64,000 nt of DNA from Multifurca ochricompacta (GCA_022496185.1 WTXG01000033.1:124001-188000), one strand, 5' to 3'; counted from the stretch's first letter, positions 22,097 through 36,038 are shown. Notes: a model not told the origin generated them from the letters alone. Numbers and translations: made by a program.

Positions 22097-25000
22097 CTAC
22101 GCAAAATCGCTGCTCAACGGACGGGCATCTAAAACTCGTCCAAGATCCGTTCCGCCGTACGCCATACCCTTCCTCCGTAACCCGATCAACTTCTTGAATA
22201 AAGTTATCTTGCTAGTGGTGAACGGGGAGCTCTCCCCAGTGCGGTACTGCGGTGGTACGAATCCATCTACTTCGATCCGCTCCGCACTCGGATGTACCAT
22301 GTGTAACGCAAGGAGCGCGCATATTCTTTCATATTCTTCTCTACTGTCAAAGTAGAGCTGTCCTGCAAATAGATTCAATTCCATTCGGACATGTGCAGGA
22401 GGCGACCACGATCCGGTTGGAAGCACCGGTATGGAATAAAACCCAAGGTCAGAAAATGAACGCATTGACGCGGTGACTCTAGGCGCATAATGTGCAATCG
22501 CACTTTCTTGCTCTTGCGGATGTCAGGGAGCAACTCATTTGCTTCATGGGGGCTAATCACGATGACGGTACTGTCCTTCCCTGATCCGCTCGAAAGAACC
22601 CAGTTAATGGGGCGAAGATAGTCTGTTAACTCCGAGCCATTCGAATTTGTGGTGGTGGTCGCGAAATCCGCCGTCGCGAGTGGGGATGGGGACCATTCAC
22701 TTACCGAATCCAGGGCCGTGTGGATTCCAGTGGGTGCGAAGAGTGGAAGGATATACCTCGAAGATTTTGCGAGTATTCCTGTACGAACGAACGCGCGAAT
22801 GACATCACAGATGACGTGCTGAGCCGGATAGACCTTCGGAGGGCGCTCTACTTGACGCTCTCGCTCAATTTCATGGTTTACCTCGCGCTCTTGCTCCTCC
22901 GCCATCCTAACATCGGCCAACGTCCTCATTCCTAGACGCTCTATTCTTTCACGTAAACTTGGGATGCCATTTATTTCCAGCCCGTCGCAGCACCATGTAC
23001 ATCCAAAACTGGGTCGTACATCTCTTCCAGGGTTCTTGACTCGGGTTGCAACCAAGTACCCTTCAGAGTTCCCAAGTTTCCAGTCCAACTATGCAGTTTG
23101 TACGCCGCAAAACGCTTGTGGTGGTCAAGACCTTGCTCCGCCCAGTGTGGGAGGTGATGACGGGTGTCTTCGCAAGTCTCGTGCATGGCCCAGCGGAGGA
23201 TATCCAGGACGTCAACTCGATAACAAGGGCCTCCCTCACTTGGAATAAGATTCCGGATCCGGCGATCGACCTCTCCTGGAGCGAAAAACATCACCGACTG
23301 TCCTTTCCCCAGTTGGCGCATTCGCATACACCCTGCGTCATTGTCAGTCTCTGACATTCCCATGAATGTCAATGCTCGCCTTGTAGTAGTCTGTCTTAGT
23401 GACCTTCGGCCCAAGTGTGACCGCCGCGCGGGTCCCTCGAGGAAGCTTCAAGTCTGTTCCTCGAGTGTGCGCGTCATCCAGATATATTACGCATTTATCC
23501 AGTTGCCTGTTGAAAGGAGAAGAAATAAATGGTTCTGTCATCCCATCTTGTGTAAGAACAGTGAGATGATCCGAGTCGTTGAAGAAGATAGCTGCTAAGA
23601 CATCAGGTCGGAGAGAAAGCCAATGTCGGACCAATGCCTTGTTTTGGAGTTCCAGCATCTGAGCTCCGACGTCTAATAGTACTCGGATTTCAGGGTCTTG
23701 ATTACAAGACGCTTCAAGAAAGCTTTCGCGGACTCGCGTTCGCCATTTTCTCCTTCCGTACACTCATAGTGATTGTTCTCAGGTTGCAAGAGATACTGCA
23801 GAACAAGCGCATTTGTGCTGAGCTGAGAGACTGGGTCTTCCTGCGAAATTGACGTCGGCAATAAGTATCGATTGTCATTCGTACCACTGAAACCGGTTGT
23901 CAAATTCGTCTTGTCTCCACAAGATCCCAGGCGAGGTGGAGAGCTTGGATGGGAACTCCTTGGCCGCTCGAGGAAAGACAACTTGAGACAGATAAAAGTC
24001 TACGCCCTTACATTCCTCGATAAGAGGGGCACTATGAATTCGTCGACTTGAATGTCGTCCTTTGTGTTTACTCCGTTGAGCTGCCGCAGTGTTACGGGAA
24101 GGTCTTTTCCGGACTCTACCCACTGATCGTATTCCATTTCAGGATTGTCGAGTTTGGATAGTAAATCAAAGCAAAGCAGTACTTGTTCCTTCGTTAAGCC
24201 GCCATAATAGTAACTGAGGCATGTCAGAGCAATGGCGACGTCTGGGTGACCGAACTCGGCTCTCAGGCTCGGGACATCCTACATCCCACATGAACGACCA
24301 TAGGAGCCATATTTCCAAAACATACCTTTGCACGATATGGAACGGCCATGGGAGTTCTTCCGGGATCAAGGCCATAATCGACGCGCCAACGGCGTTCCTT
24401 GAGTACGTAGCCAAGAATTCCCTCGCCATCAACAAGAAGCCCACGGAGTAAGAGAATTCCACGCCATAGGGTAGTTCCAGAGCATTGAGACCGAATTAAG
24501 TCATGGTCCTCGTCAGAAACATCCCTCTGAATGATGAATCGACGAGTAGCCTCTCGGAATTGGGGTGAGAGTACGACTGATGGAAGGCTTGATAATGCGC
24601 CGCCAAGAGCGTCATCGACGATGAGTGACGATATCTCTAGGGAAACCTCGCGATCGAGGATTCGCACTGTTGAAATCCTTTCTCGGTTTGATCACATTCG
24701 AAAATCTTTGGGAACTTGGCGTGCAACTGTGCGGAATGTGCTCGTAACCGGCTAAACACTTGTTGTGTCGTGCACCAGCGATTGGGAAAATCTTCAACTG
24801 GCTTTTGCCCTCCTGCTGTGTAAACTAATTGATATCGAACGTGAAGGATTTCGTCACTCTCATCAAGGACATCGCGCGATACTTTTTCAAGCCAGTCTTG
24901 CAGTAACTTGAGACTGAGAGTTAAAGGGGTCTTCTCGTTGTCATTGTGTGATGCCAGGAGGAAATCGATGCACATGAGTTTCTGTGAGAGTATATGCTCA

Positions 25001-28000
25001 GGTTGGATGACAAGAACCCCACCATCAGCGACGCATCGTCTGTAAAGAGCGCTGATGTTTTGAACTAGAGGGGCAGTCATCCGCAGGTCTCGAGAGAAGG
25101 GAATATAGAAGATGGGTCGATCCGCAAGGCCAGAAAGTCGGCTCAGGAGCAGCTGGAACATTTGATTTGATAATGGTTTAAGCGTCACAACTCTGACGAG
25201 CCTCGAGCCGTTCGCCAAGGTTGCAGCGACCAAAGGCACAATTACAGATGATTTTCCCTCTCCCATGTTGAGTTGTAAGGATGAGCTGCGCCCCGATGAG
25301 GGAGAGACCATCTCACGCGCGATGGCTAATTGTAGTGGGCGTGCTAAGAAGTTTCCATCGATCTAACCGCAGAACATATCAGTACTTTCGCGTTCAATAA
25401 GGCATTGTACTAACTTGAATCAGCAACCAATCTTCAGAACAAACCGCTGCTACATCCTCACAAGCAGTATCGGATTCACGTAGGAGCTCTTCGTCGCGAC
25501 CCTGGATGAAAGCTCCAGCAATCGCTGAGATTGCTGGTATCTCAGCAACGCCACGGCGTACGTGGTGACAGCGTATTTCCACAGTCCTGTAAGTGCGTCA
25601 ACGCGATCTCTCGACAACTCACGTAGGATCGATCGTGGCGTTATTCGAGGCCAAAGACCTGCAGCGCTGATGACTTTCTCTATCTTCTGGGATGGCTTGA
25701 GAGATTTCGAGAGCTCAGAGAAGATTATATCCTTTCTCGCGGAACACCTATCGCGATGGTCACGTAAAACTTCGTATGAAGGGATAACGCGCTGTGTGAG
25801 GAGAGGAGTCCTTTTCCCCACAAGCGCGCTGTGACTGTTTTCCAAGTCATCTCCATAAAGTCGAAGTAATGATTCTTGAGAGTGTCGAAACTCCTGAATA
25901 AGGCTTCTGAGACGACCTTCTCCTGTGAGTTGTGGACTGCTTCTAGCTCCTACCGTCACGTTGGAAGGTATCACGATGGGCTCTTCACATGACAGTGGCG
26001 GTGGAACGTCGGCACGAGACGCCAGCACTTCTTGCATCGAGTAGGAAATTATTTTAGGAGTACCTCTGTCAAACCTGGGAGAAAACGTGTAAGGAAGACC
26101 AGAGAAAGTGGTGCTCCCATAGTCGCTTAAGATTCCCTGCAAGCGTTCTATATGACATTTGAGCTCATTATTTTGGGAAATGGGGCGGAGGTACACGTCA
26201 ACGCATCCTCTACAACTTGATGTGGCGAACCATTGGTTAGAAAGTTTGAGGGAAGCAGATCCCGGCCAATGATCAACGATTGAAGATGCAGCCTCCGACG
26301 CCTGTTTCTCAACAATTCTGTTGTACTCCTGCATTTGTTGCTCGTCCGTCACTGCCATTGTTTTTGCTGGAGTTAAATCCATTCGATGGGCGCATTGGAC
26401 TATCAGGGCTTCTAAACGTTTGAATCTGGAGATGTACCATCCGAAAGCGTGTACACAAGGTCCGGGGGAGGTCTAAGACCTCGGAAGCGGATATCCGTCG
26501 CAAAGATTAAAATAAGAGGAAGGAAACCTGCAACAGCCGACCGGCTGAAGCTCGCCGCAGAAAGGGTGAAAGCTAAGCAGATCCTCAAGTCTTGAGAGTT
26601 GGAGCTTAACGACTGTTGACAGCATTATATATGCCCAGAAAGTCTTGCGCAGCGTTGAAATCAAGCCAGTATCGATTATATCTTAGTGAAATATTGCTAC
26701 TAGCAGGGCCAATTGATCGCCATGATTGAATCGCCTGCCATAATTGTAGCCATTCAGGGGAAGGGGAAGGTTTAGCGTTCCATGTAGACCAAGACATCTG
26801 ATAGGCGGCATCTTCAGGCTTTTCCTATCAGTTACGTCCCTTGATTTGTATATGACGTCGTCCGGAACTCGGAGTGTGGCTGTCGCGAGAGTTGCAACTC
26901 TTGTGGGTAAAACACCTGGTTGCGAAATGCTGTGCGATGAAGTAATGATTCATCCCGTTCAGAAATGGCGAAGGTGACTGGCTCCTTATGAGAGCCTCAA
27001 TCGCATCTGCATGGTCGAGGATGGAGCGTACAGCCGTATGGAAGTCATGATGCTGTGAGAAGGTAGGAAGATCGGCCCACTCCACCGTGGCCATAGAATT
27101 GATATGTGGTGGATAATATACTCTGCGTGGTGTTAGGTCGCTAATCAATCCAGGAGCTTTGCATCCTCATCATAGTCGCCTAGTCTTTGAAATGACTTGA
27201 AAGCTGCACTTCTCAACATCCCAAGAGATTCCTCAGTCCCAGTGTGCCCAAGCAATCGGTCGGGTAGACAGTGACTCGTGAGCGCATGTAAGTAGCACTG
27301 GTATAGCTTGCTACGCAGACTTACGCTGCCCGTCAGTCGTCCCAGGTTAGTGTCGATATTGTACTCGTGCCAGTGAACGGGGCTCTTTGTTCCCGTCTCT
27401 ATAGAAACGTTGGCGAAATTCCCATCCAAAGTAAATGAAACATCTCCTTCCGGAATGATCACCCGTCGGGGCAGCTCCGAAGCACCGCTACCGTGGCACA
27501 AGACAAGTTGATTTCTCAGCCCAAACATCGTTCCAGACGATTGAATCTTGTCAATGACGTAGCCGGCATGCTTCGGCATTCGAGCTTCAGGCTCTGATTC
27601 ACAAAGAATGCGAGACGCAGTCGATGTAAGGAAGCTTCCAACGTCTGGGGAGAGCGCGTGATAATAACGTTTTCCGGAGACTCCAGTGGAAGGAGTAGCT
27701 GGGATATCATCTTAAAGGTAGCTGAGCGCATATCGACGAGAAATATGGAGGTACTGTTCCGGAAACCTTGCGACGCATAACATGGGGCTGGGAAGAATCA
27801 CTATGGACGTGAAGCTTCCAGTTTGAGGGGTCTGGCGTCCACGGAGATGTAGACGGACGGAATTCCACTTCTCTTGTGTCTAGGTCGAGCCAGTGAACAT
27901 AATCCTTGACAAAGGTTTTCGGGAAATCGCCAGTGAATACTGTATGTGGCACAAACTGCAGCAATAGCGACCCTCCTGGCCGCCGTGCTTGCACAATTAA

Positions 28001-31000
28001 ATCCTCGTCGTGCAGTGAAAACAGTATCTTAGCAAGGATCAACCTTTTCCCAAGATCTAGAACAAGAACAGCGCTTTACCTGATACCCGAAGACAGTCGA
28101 TCGAGTCATAAATTCCATTTCTGCAATGTCAGCTGGAACAACGTCGAGAACTCTCTATCAGGAGAAGTAAATATGTGGGCTGACATGAATCAGGCCAACC
28201 GCTCACAGTTCTGAAGATGCTCGCGTACGTCGGGTGCTGGATGATCACTTGGGGGAGCCTTCCAAGGGGCTTTCCTCCAACCAGCAGCCGCCCAGTGAGT
28301 ATGTTATAATGAACCTCGTGCCCTCCTTCTACGATACAGGAAACCCATCGAGAATTGGGAACGGAAGCACACGCCAACTTGAGGAGGCTTGCCGACGGAA
28401 GCCTAGCCACAAGCTGGCGAGAGCAAAATCGAAGCCCTCTGGTCGCGATCGGACGCCCTGGCGGAAAAATGGTTCAAGTAAATGCAATAATCGGTGGTGC
28501 CGATTGAGCAACCGATAGAAACTGGAACCTTCGACAGACGACGGAGTGTTGTCGTGAACGATTATTGCGCATTTCACGGCAATAGCAAAGTCGTGATTAG
28601 TGGAAAGGACGTTCGGAACGTTCTCCAGGCAGACATCAAATGTCGAGAGACACGTCGCAGCCAGTACGCACACCCTGAGACGCAAATTGGCGCGTGACTT
28701 CTCATCCTGCGTCGTGTCTAGTTTCGACGTAAGTTCGCCAATCCACATGTGTGTGACACTTCGCGCCTTCCGCAGCAACGTGCACGCCTGTTTGCAAATC
28801 TCTGGATCTTTCGCGGAGGAAAGAAGCCGACTTGTTGCCAAAGCTACTCATACCTGAGCCAAAAAACGAAAGGCGGTTGTGGTCAACGTACCAACAGTCC
28901 TGACGGTGACCTCCTCCAGCCAATTGGCTTTTACTCTTTCAAGAAGTGCTTCCAGCTCCTTCAGTAGCGTCCTTCCAAATGCGGAAATTCCTAGGTCAGT
29001 ATGCCACTCGCGTACACCGTCCGTGAGTGGTCCTAGTTGCCAGGCGGCTTGAGTGATCAATGTATGGACCTCCTCGCGGCGAACGAGAGTGAGGGTGATG
29101 CCAACTCCCTTGCTATGCTTAGCCACTGTAGACGTGGCCCGCTGCGCAACGCAGAAAAGGCCACGTATTCATGAATGCTCAGTTCCTCTGGGCAGTCACC
29201 TTGACTGGCAATCGACTGATTGGACGTGTGCTGAGTTCCACACACAAATGAATGGAGTTTATGGTAGGGACCTGAGACAGGGGTTGGAGGCTTGGCGTAG
29301 TTCGTGACATTGGATCCAGAAAATTGACCTGCTGCCCAGGATGCACTGGTGCGGTCAAATAACCTGAACGATAAGCCATTATTAACCAAAACCAGAGATT
29401 CGCCAGCCGGAATCTGAACCCTCCGGTAATGGTTTGGTCGGTAAAAGATTTTGTGGTGGACCCAATGGTGATTCGGTGGTATGGGTGACGCACCGCCCAA
29501 TTCTTCAAGCCAGAGAATGCGGCCAAGAGAAGCTTAGGTTGACCGAAGTTGTTGGATCCTCCAGGCAATCCAATATCACGAATGATCTTGTACGTTATCT
29601 CGCGCCAGGCAGAAAAGGCACGTGGTGGAGAAAGCTCAAACACCACCAACTGCGCCTCAGAATCCTCCTGCGGTAGCGGCCACTCATGAATATCGATCTT
29701 TAACCTCTTTGCCCGCTTTTCCGTGCCACATTTCTCACAATTGTGATGGGTCAGAACCCCCTTCCTGGTCTTAGAGTAACTATGGCTCATCCCAGAGGCT
29801 TCGTTTTGAAGCGACTGCCACTCTTCATTCAGGCGACTAAGCTCCTGGCGCTTCATCTCCCGCTCTCGAAAAGCGTGTTGATTAATCTCATTATAAAGTT
29901 GTTGCAGCTCCGGAGAATCACGGAAAAACTGCACAGCGAATGATGATGGGACAGCTTTGTCCGAAAAGATGGACGTCGTGGAGGAGGCCCCTTCATGTCG
30001 GCGGCATACATACTCTTCAATCAGCGTGGCACGTCGCAACGAACCAGAGCGGTGGAGGAGAAGCGGGTGAAGGAAATCGCGAGGGACTTCCGGTGAATAA
30101 GATTCCAATAGGGGACACTGCTGCACGGTTACAGTATCCAGAGCCTTCCATAGGTCCATGATAGTAAGGATCATGATCGAGTTATCTTCGGGATTGCCTT
30201 CGTAGTGTTGCTTGGCGCCGGCGAAGTACTGCTCGATGCAGGACGCAATAACATCCGGAGTACTGTCTTTGTCTTTCGAAGAGGCGACCCAAGAGTCCAG
30301 ATAATTCTCCACGGACAACTCGAAATCAGCGAGAGCGGTGCGCTGATCCGCCCCAATGGCCTTCGTGAGCCTGTCTCCCGTAAAAAGGGCAAAGTCCGAT
30401 GTGTCGTCGAGACGCTGTTGATGGGAAGGTGTAAAGATATTCTGCGAAACGTTTCGTGATGCCGGGATAAACGCCTTCATGAGGTACGGGCGAGAATTGT
30501 CGAGGGTAATTGCTGTATCAGCGATGAGGTCGAGCTTCTCAGGGCACCACGGCGGAGCAAGTGACATGTGCATCTGAAAAGTAGTCCATCGCTTCTGAAG
30601 AAGCCCTTCTGCCCTCTTGGCAGCACTGTAAACAGCTTGGTAGACGTCGTCCAAGACGGCAGAACCAATCTTTGCGAGGCGACGAGCCATCTTGACACTC
30701 ATTGCGTAAAGCAACTCGCTCTGAAATCCTCTCTTCAGAGTACATTTCTGGAGGAGATATGCGTGGTAGAAAAGCATAAAATGCTTGTACATGAAGCTGT
30801 GACCCAAAGATGTTTGGAGAGTCACCCTGATGACGAGCCATAATGGCGATCGGCGCCACGGTTGGTAAGCGTCTTTCCACAGTACTTCATCCCCTATTCG
30901 TTTCGTAATGCGATCTACAACGGCTGGCTGACCGAAACCCCTGAGTATTCCAACCAACAGACCTGTTATATACTTTGGATGGGCAGTTTCTCGGACCTCG

Positions 31001-31646
31001 CGAACGATGGAGCCAGCCTTGTGTGAGATTGCAGAAGAATCCAAGACATCAACGTCCATTTGGACGAGAAAGGAGGCGAGCTCCCTCAAGAAACACTCAG
31101 TCTCAAAGACCTCCGGGGAGATTTGAACAGCCGGACCGGGATATGAAGATAGGAGCTTTCCCTGCGTGGACGTCACTACACTGGAGAGGGGAGAGACCTC
31201 GAACATCTCAATTTGAACAGAATAGATGAGCTTGCGGACGACGACAGCAGCATTCTGCGCTCGGACGTGCATAACGAAGACATCTGAAAGCCGATTTGAA
31301 CGCTAAAGAACATCCAAGGTCAAGCAAATTTACCTCCAACAGCCAACTTTGAAAGAATTTGCTGAAGAACCGTTTCGCTCAATGGTGCCTCTGCAAGCTG
31401 AAGAGTGAAGAACATCATCTTGATCATATGAACCCACGTCAACTGCTGAGCGGGAGAAAGGAACTTGGCGAAATCAAAAGCAGCTTGTATGAGAGTGCGG
31501 CACAATGCCGTATTTGTACCCCGTTCTGCTTCGACAGTAGGGGCCTTTTGAGGAAGTTTTGGGGGCATAAAAACATGTTCAATAATGGTGCGCAAGACAC
31601 CAGAGTCAATATCAGTTACAGGGATGGACATATTGGTGAGAGACAT
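22097..31646 (-). pseudogene. DUF6606/DUF3638/DUF3645 giant P-loop protein, copy 1, frameshifted
   Basis: A very large gene (about 9.5 kb). The N-terminus (IEHVFMPPKLPQ, DVFVMHVRAQNAAVVVRK after a first intron) matches DUF6606. The centre has a C-x2-C patch with HEWPLPQED. The DUF3638 ATPase-like core has QLNMGEGKSSVIVPL (about 25232-25276) and DESDEILHVRYQL. A DUF3645-type stretch (EFGHPDVAIALTCLSYYYGG) is followed by TGFSGTNDNRYLLPTS and the tail YLDDAHTRGTDLKLP, CMRMRQLGKGQSVMFF. Against copy 2 it has single-base deletions near 29430, 29083, 28364, 27757, 27564, 27151 and 26990 and a TGA at 28848-28850 (TCA in copy 2). Further shifts are evident near 25510, 24675, 23930 and 23700. The function of the family is unknown; the P-loop implies NTP binding. 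Confidence 0.85.
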
Positions 31647-33850
31647 TGTAGTTGTATCAGAGCATTTACGCGGTGATGGACGAGTTAATTGAACGGGTGG
31701 CCGAGAAATGGATTGCAATATTTCACGTGACGATCGAGCGCTAACCGATGTCCCTTTAGGGGCAGATACTCGGACCAGCTGGAGCTGGAGATACTTCGTC
31801 GGTAAGCCTTGTAAGAATTGTTGCTAGGACAGGTGCCCAGTGCCCCCCAGGTCAACATCTATTTGGAAATTAGGTAGCGATGCGTCATGGGTGTAACTTA
31901 CGAATGCATGGAGTGGAACCATAAGCCGGACGCCGAAAGAATGGAACAGACGCCCATGAGATACCCTATTACAAGCCGACGCAAACGTCCCTGCACCATG
32001 CTGATCTCAGGCTGAGGGTTACGGGCGAAGAACGGCATGCCGGCTCCGCCTCCTGCTTTATCGGGGACACAGAGTGAATGAAGATGTTACGAAACGAGTG
32101 TCAATTGAGTGTAACAATCCATGATTGTGGCAGAGAAACCTGAAGCCCGATGACTGCTGCAGCGAAATGGACAGCACCCCTAGATAACGTCAGGATGTGA
32201 AAGGTTTGGAGATAGTTTTACGAGTCCTCGAATAATTCAATGAGAGCATCAATTGCACAATGTCTTGAACCAAATCTGTCTTTGCACATGAGTAAGATAC
32301 CCGCTAGTTTAAAAAGGCAATCCAATCAGTTTCTCACTCACACATAATAACACTCAAACTGGCCCATCGGCCGCCGGAGGGCCGAGCCCTCACACGTCCT
32401 TTCGAAACTTGACGTTTGGCGGCGCCGAAAGGGTTAGTTCCCCACTGCCCCACACACACAAAATGAGTTTCTCCATCCCCATCCCATCAAATCAAGCCTC
32501 TTGAGAGGTCACGTGTTCGACAGACGAGGTGCTACAACAAACCATCAATAAAGAGTCCTTGGGTCTATCACACTGAGTACAAGAAATAGGAAAGCTGATG
32601 CAAGGTTTGAAGGCGCAAGATGCCTCATGTAAAGGCGGAATGTGAACGTGGTGTCATACGTGTCCAATATCTTGGGGAAAAAAAACCAAGATTTTCTCTT
32701 TTCTGCAAACCAATGCTCTTTTCCCGCATCAGTGGTAGGAATAAATAAGCCGAGCTGCGTGAATCTACGTACCATGAGCCCACATGACAGCCCCAATTTG
32801 GTTCGATACCGAGAAGACCAGGCCGACAAAGGGAAGACCGTCTCCAAAAATGCAGCAGCAGCAAAGGAGAAAACTGACAAAACATTCAACGTCACCCAAA
32901 GGTACCATGGCTGGAGCATTTGATAATTTACAGCAGTAGTCCCACTTGTTTGCCGTGATGAAGATCACAGTCTGCTCCTATCAAAAAGCGATCTAAAGGG
33001 GCGAGAGCCAAGGGAAAAGGGAGGGCGAATAGGCTTGTAAAGGTATCGGGCAGTATTGAGCGCTTTGAAGGCAGCCACGACAAACAGGTTACCGACCAGG
33101 ACCACATGCAACGGAATTAGCAACACTTGACGCGTAAGCACGCACATTGCCAAACTCCGCTCAAGCCCAGGTAAACAAAATAGATCCCAAATGGCAAAAA
33201 ATAGACCACCTTGCCCTTCGCTTCTTTCAGCCCCGCCCACTGGTTGTCAACCCTGGGCGGAACTTCCCATCCTTCGACATAGGGTTTCCAGAACCCAGGA
33301 CCCTTTCCGCGTGACGCAATGGCCTGGTCCAATGCCTGCGTGCGCGATGCGAAGGTTGCGAGATAGGAAGGAATTTAATAGGTGACGACAAGAACACAAT
33401 TATGGCCCAAAAAAGGAACGAGTGTGTGCTGGCTATGGAGGCAGCAAGATGCGAGAGGAAGCGCACGTCGAATGAAGGCTTATACCCTAAAATGATTTCA
33501 TTTGCGAGACCGACGGGACTCGGGGAACTGCACAGAGCCCACGCTGAATCGAAATGACTATATGCGTAATTAATTGGGACAGGGACATTATTAGTTCTTC
33601 TGATGGCCAATTGGGAAAAAGTGGGACTCTTACCCCAAAAGCCGCCAATGACAGCGCCTCTGAGGAAACTATTTCGGCCTTTTTCCGGGTTGGAATGAAG
33701 AGAGGTGTATCAGACAAGAGACGATACGCGACGACGACGACATTTGATGGAGGAAGGCCAAGCCTTAAAGTTGCATGTTGTAACGAGTCAGGCCCATCCA
33801 AATTTTTTGGCGGACCTGAACCCTCGGATATATCACGAGTAAAATAACTT
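26260..33850 (-). repeat. Inverted duplication, left arm (arm 1)
   Basis: This segment matches 56760-64000 in reverse orientation. The match covers most of the giant gene and about 2 kb upstream, including a block at about 32440-32520 that mirrors 57720-57815 and one at about 33725-33800 that mirrors 56835-56890. Arm 2 runs off the right edge, so arm 1 may be longer than stated. Coding similarity is very high, but the upstream parts differ by several large indels. Confidence 0.85.
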
Positions 33851-34019
33851 GTTGCCGTCTAGGTCAAGTATCGACTGAGACATCCGACATGGGACTTGTG
33901 ATTGTGATTGTGTTGTGGTGATGGTGTTATGGATGTCAGTCATCCGAAGAAACCCTAACCCTGCATTCCGGCTACATGACCACGTGACAATTCTGACCAG
34001 CATAGTCACACAATTCGAC
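31647..34019. other. Upstream region of copy 1, no gene supported
   Basis: Most of it is shared (inverted) with 56760-58566. Frames such as 32545-32919 (minus) and 33487-33801 (minus) are not kept in the other arm with coding-like substitution, so I do not annotate them. Promoter elements of the giant gene are expected here but none is distinctive. Confidence 0.5.
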
Positions 34020-34770
34020 TATTGATTCTAAACCGCTCGACTCTGACAGGGTTGGGACTTCTCCCTCCCCATAGGAATATGACTCTAATTTGATTCCAAC
34101 TCAGATGCTTCTTCTCATTTTTTTTTGTTGTGTGCTGTTTTATTTCTTCCACCAGTTGCGTTTTGGCAGGGAAGGGGCGCCTTGAAATCTAAACTCAGGA
34201 TTGCAGGCTGGGCGATAGGAAGCGATAGGGCATTCACATTGAAATTCTCTGTCGCTATCGTTGTTGGATCCATCAATTTATACAGGCCGACCCACCCTAC
34301 ATAATTGTGCGCCGACACGTGCTATAACTCGTAACCAGCTCGCTCTCTCTCACCGCCAGACAGAAAGGAGGGTGCCGCACTGGGTGAGTCCATGAGGCGT
34401 CGCATGCGCTGGAGCCACCCCTAAACCGCGCCCCGAACATGTTTTCTCATAATAATCGAAGTTGCAAGAACTGTATACGTGCAGCCAGAATCTGAACATT
34501 ATCCACATCGTCTTGTTGCTCCCAAGTCTGGCTTGGGAAAGCGATAAAATTGGTTCAAAATATCGTTGAATTCTTGTATAGCGCACACTTACTCGAACTT
34601 TTGGGAAAAACGTTAGGCTGTATATCCATAGTGAATAGGGAAAGGAACGACATGGGTTATAGTGAGTGTAAGGGTGCGAAAACAATTAACGCGCTATGCT
34701 TCATGAAAGGCATACAAGACAAATTATCGAGGCTCGGGTATCGCCGCTGTCCGAGTGAGGACATAACCAG
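34020..34770 (+). repeat. Direct repeat Y, copy 1
   Basis: About 750 bp matching 55370-56090 in the same orientation, with shared landmarks ACCGCTCGACTCT, GGCGATAGGAAGCGA, ACCGCGCCCCGA and GAAAGGCATACAAGA-like text. Its right end overlaps the 3' end of the kinase-like gene. Because the neighbouring duplicated DNA is inverted but this block is direct, the arms have been rearranged. Confidence 0.8.
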
Positions 34771-36038
34771 CAGTGCGGTATAAATGGCTGACAGATCTCA
34801 AAACTGCAACTGGCCAAATCTCATTCTTGCGTGCAATTCGTGATCTCAGCTTCCACACCCCAAGCCCGCGCTTGATTTCCTCGAAGCGTGAGACGACCTC
34901 TTGAGCCGTTGGACGTCCTTGTGGATCATCCAGAGTCATGTCAGCGACTAGAGGATTCATGAATTCGAACCCAAGGTATTTCTGAGACGAATCGTTCATG
35001 TAAAGCTCAGGTTTCCCTCAGCGCACAGAGAAGACGGACCTGGGAGAATTCCTCCCTAACTAGATTTCCAATGTAATATATATCGGTTGGGAAAGGATTG
35101 CATGGTGTGTCACGATCTTGGTGTTCCGGTGCAGACTTGTCGCCGCCACGGAGAGGTTTGTCAAGTGGAGGGCCATTAGCAGGGTCGTATCGACGCGAAA
35201 GCCCGAAGTCGATGAGAAGGTATAGTGGGGGACGTCGGGTACGCGAATAACCATTAGCCTTCTTTCGAAAATCTCTGCTTCGGTTGATCGCGACAGGATG
35301 GAAAGACTGAGGGTACATTCCCGATGGTTCTAGCATGATGTTTGCCCTTGTGCAGTCTCTGAGTTAAGCAACGTTAAAAAAAACCAATCAAACGTAGGAA
35401 ATATACAATACTCACCGATGCGCTACGTGGTTTTCATGCATAAATTGTATTCCCTAGGCAGTTGAGATTGGGACCTTCGTATACCGATGCAGTCACTCAC
35501 TTCACACAGCTGGCCAAAGAAAGCAACAAATTCACCATATGTTTGCATGGGCGGGTCATTGAATGGGCGCAGTTGGGCATGTACCATCATCTGGGGCTCG
35601 TTTGGAAGGTCTATGGTATCAAGTAAGGGAGCGCAATGATTCCGAGGATTTGAAAGGAGGGGTTCAGAAGAGAAGAGCCGGTTTATTTCAAGCTCATAAG
35701 GACCTTCCTTAGGCAAGAGGAGCTTCAACATCACGGGTTTGTCGTCCGAGATCCGGGTTGCGTCCATGATGACGCGTTTCTGCGCAACGTCAATATCATC
35801 CTGTAGCATAGTGGTGAGATTTGATACTCGCCAGCTGGACTTGTCCGTCCTCAACCCTTGTAAAAAGTCTGTTGGTGCCAATCCACGAGGACTTCCAGCC
35901 AGGATGATAACGACGTCGTAGCATGTAACCGGCCTCTTCGAGAGCCCTTTGTCGGTTAGCCCATAGTTTCTCTCCCGGGTAGAGGTCTCCTCCATCTCTT
36001 CCGGGTTCTTCTTCTATGTCCCATGGTTCCTGAGACAT
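34724..36038 (-). CDS. Protein kinase-like protein, 370 aa
   Basis: Five exons: 35841-36038, 35501-35800, 35416-35453, 35040-35358 and 34724-34981. They join in frame to 370 residues starting MSQEPWDIEEEPG. Kinase features are visible: lysine strand PVMLKLLLP, catalytic loop HVAHRDCTRANIM (HRD-x4-N, split by an intron after R), DFG as LIDFGLSRRY (35202-35210) and SAPEH for the APE region. Key residues are present, so activity is possible. It resembles the small atypical protein kinase-like families expanded in Agaricomycetes; substrate and pathway are unknown. No signal peptide is seen. No frameshift was found. The block immediately downstream is duplicated at 55370-56090. Confidence 0.82.

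Noticed and set aside
22971..23414. Separate small gene with CMRMRQLGKGQS motif
   Set aside because: This motif is the conserved C-terminal part of the giant DUF3638 gene copy 1, not an independent gene.
32545..32919. 124-codon minus-strand ORF with hydrophobic stretches
   Set aside because: The inverted counterpart at about 57300-57600 does not keep the frame; no domain.
33487..33801. Minus-strand ORF matching 56827-57171 at its start
   Set aside because: Only the first ~20 codons match, then indels break the frame in both arms; likely duplicated non-coding DNA.
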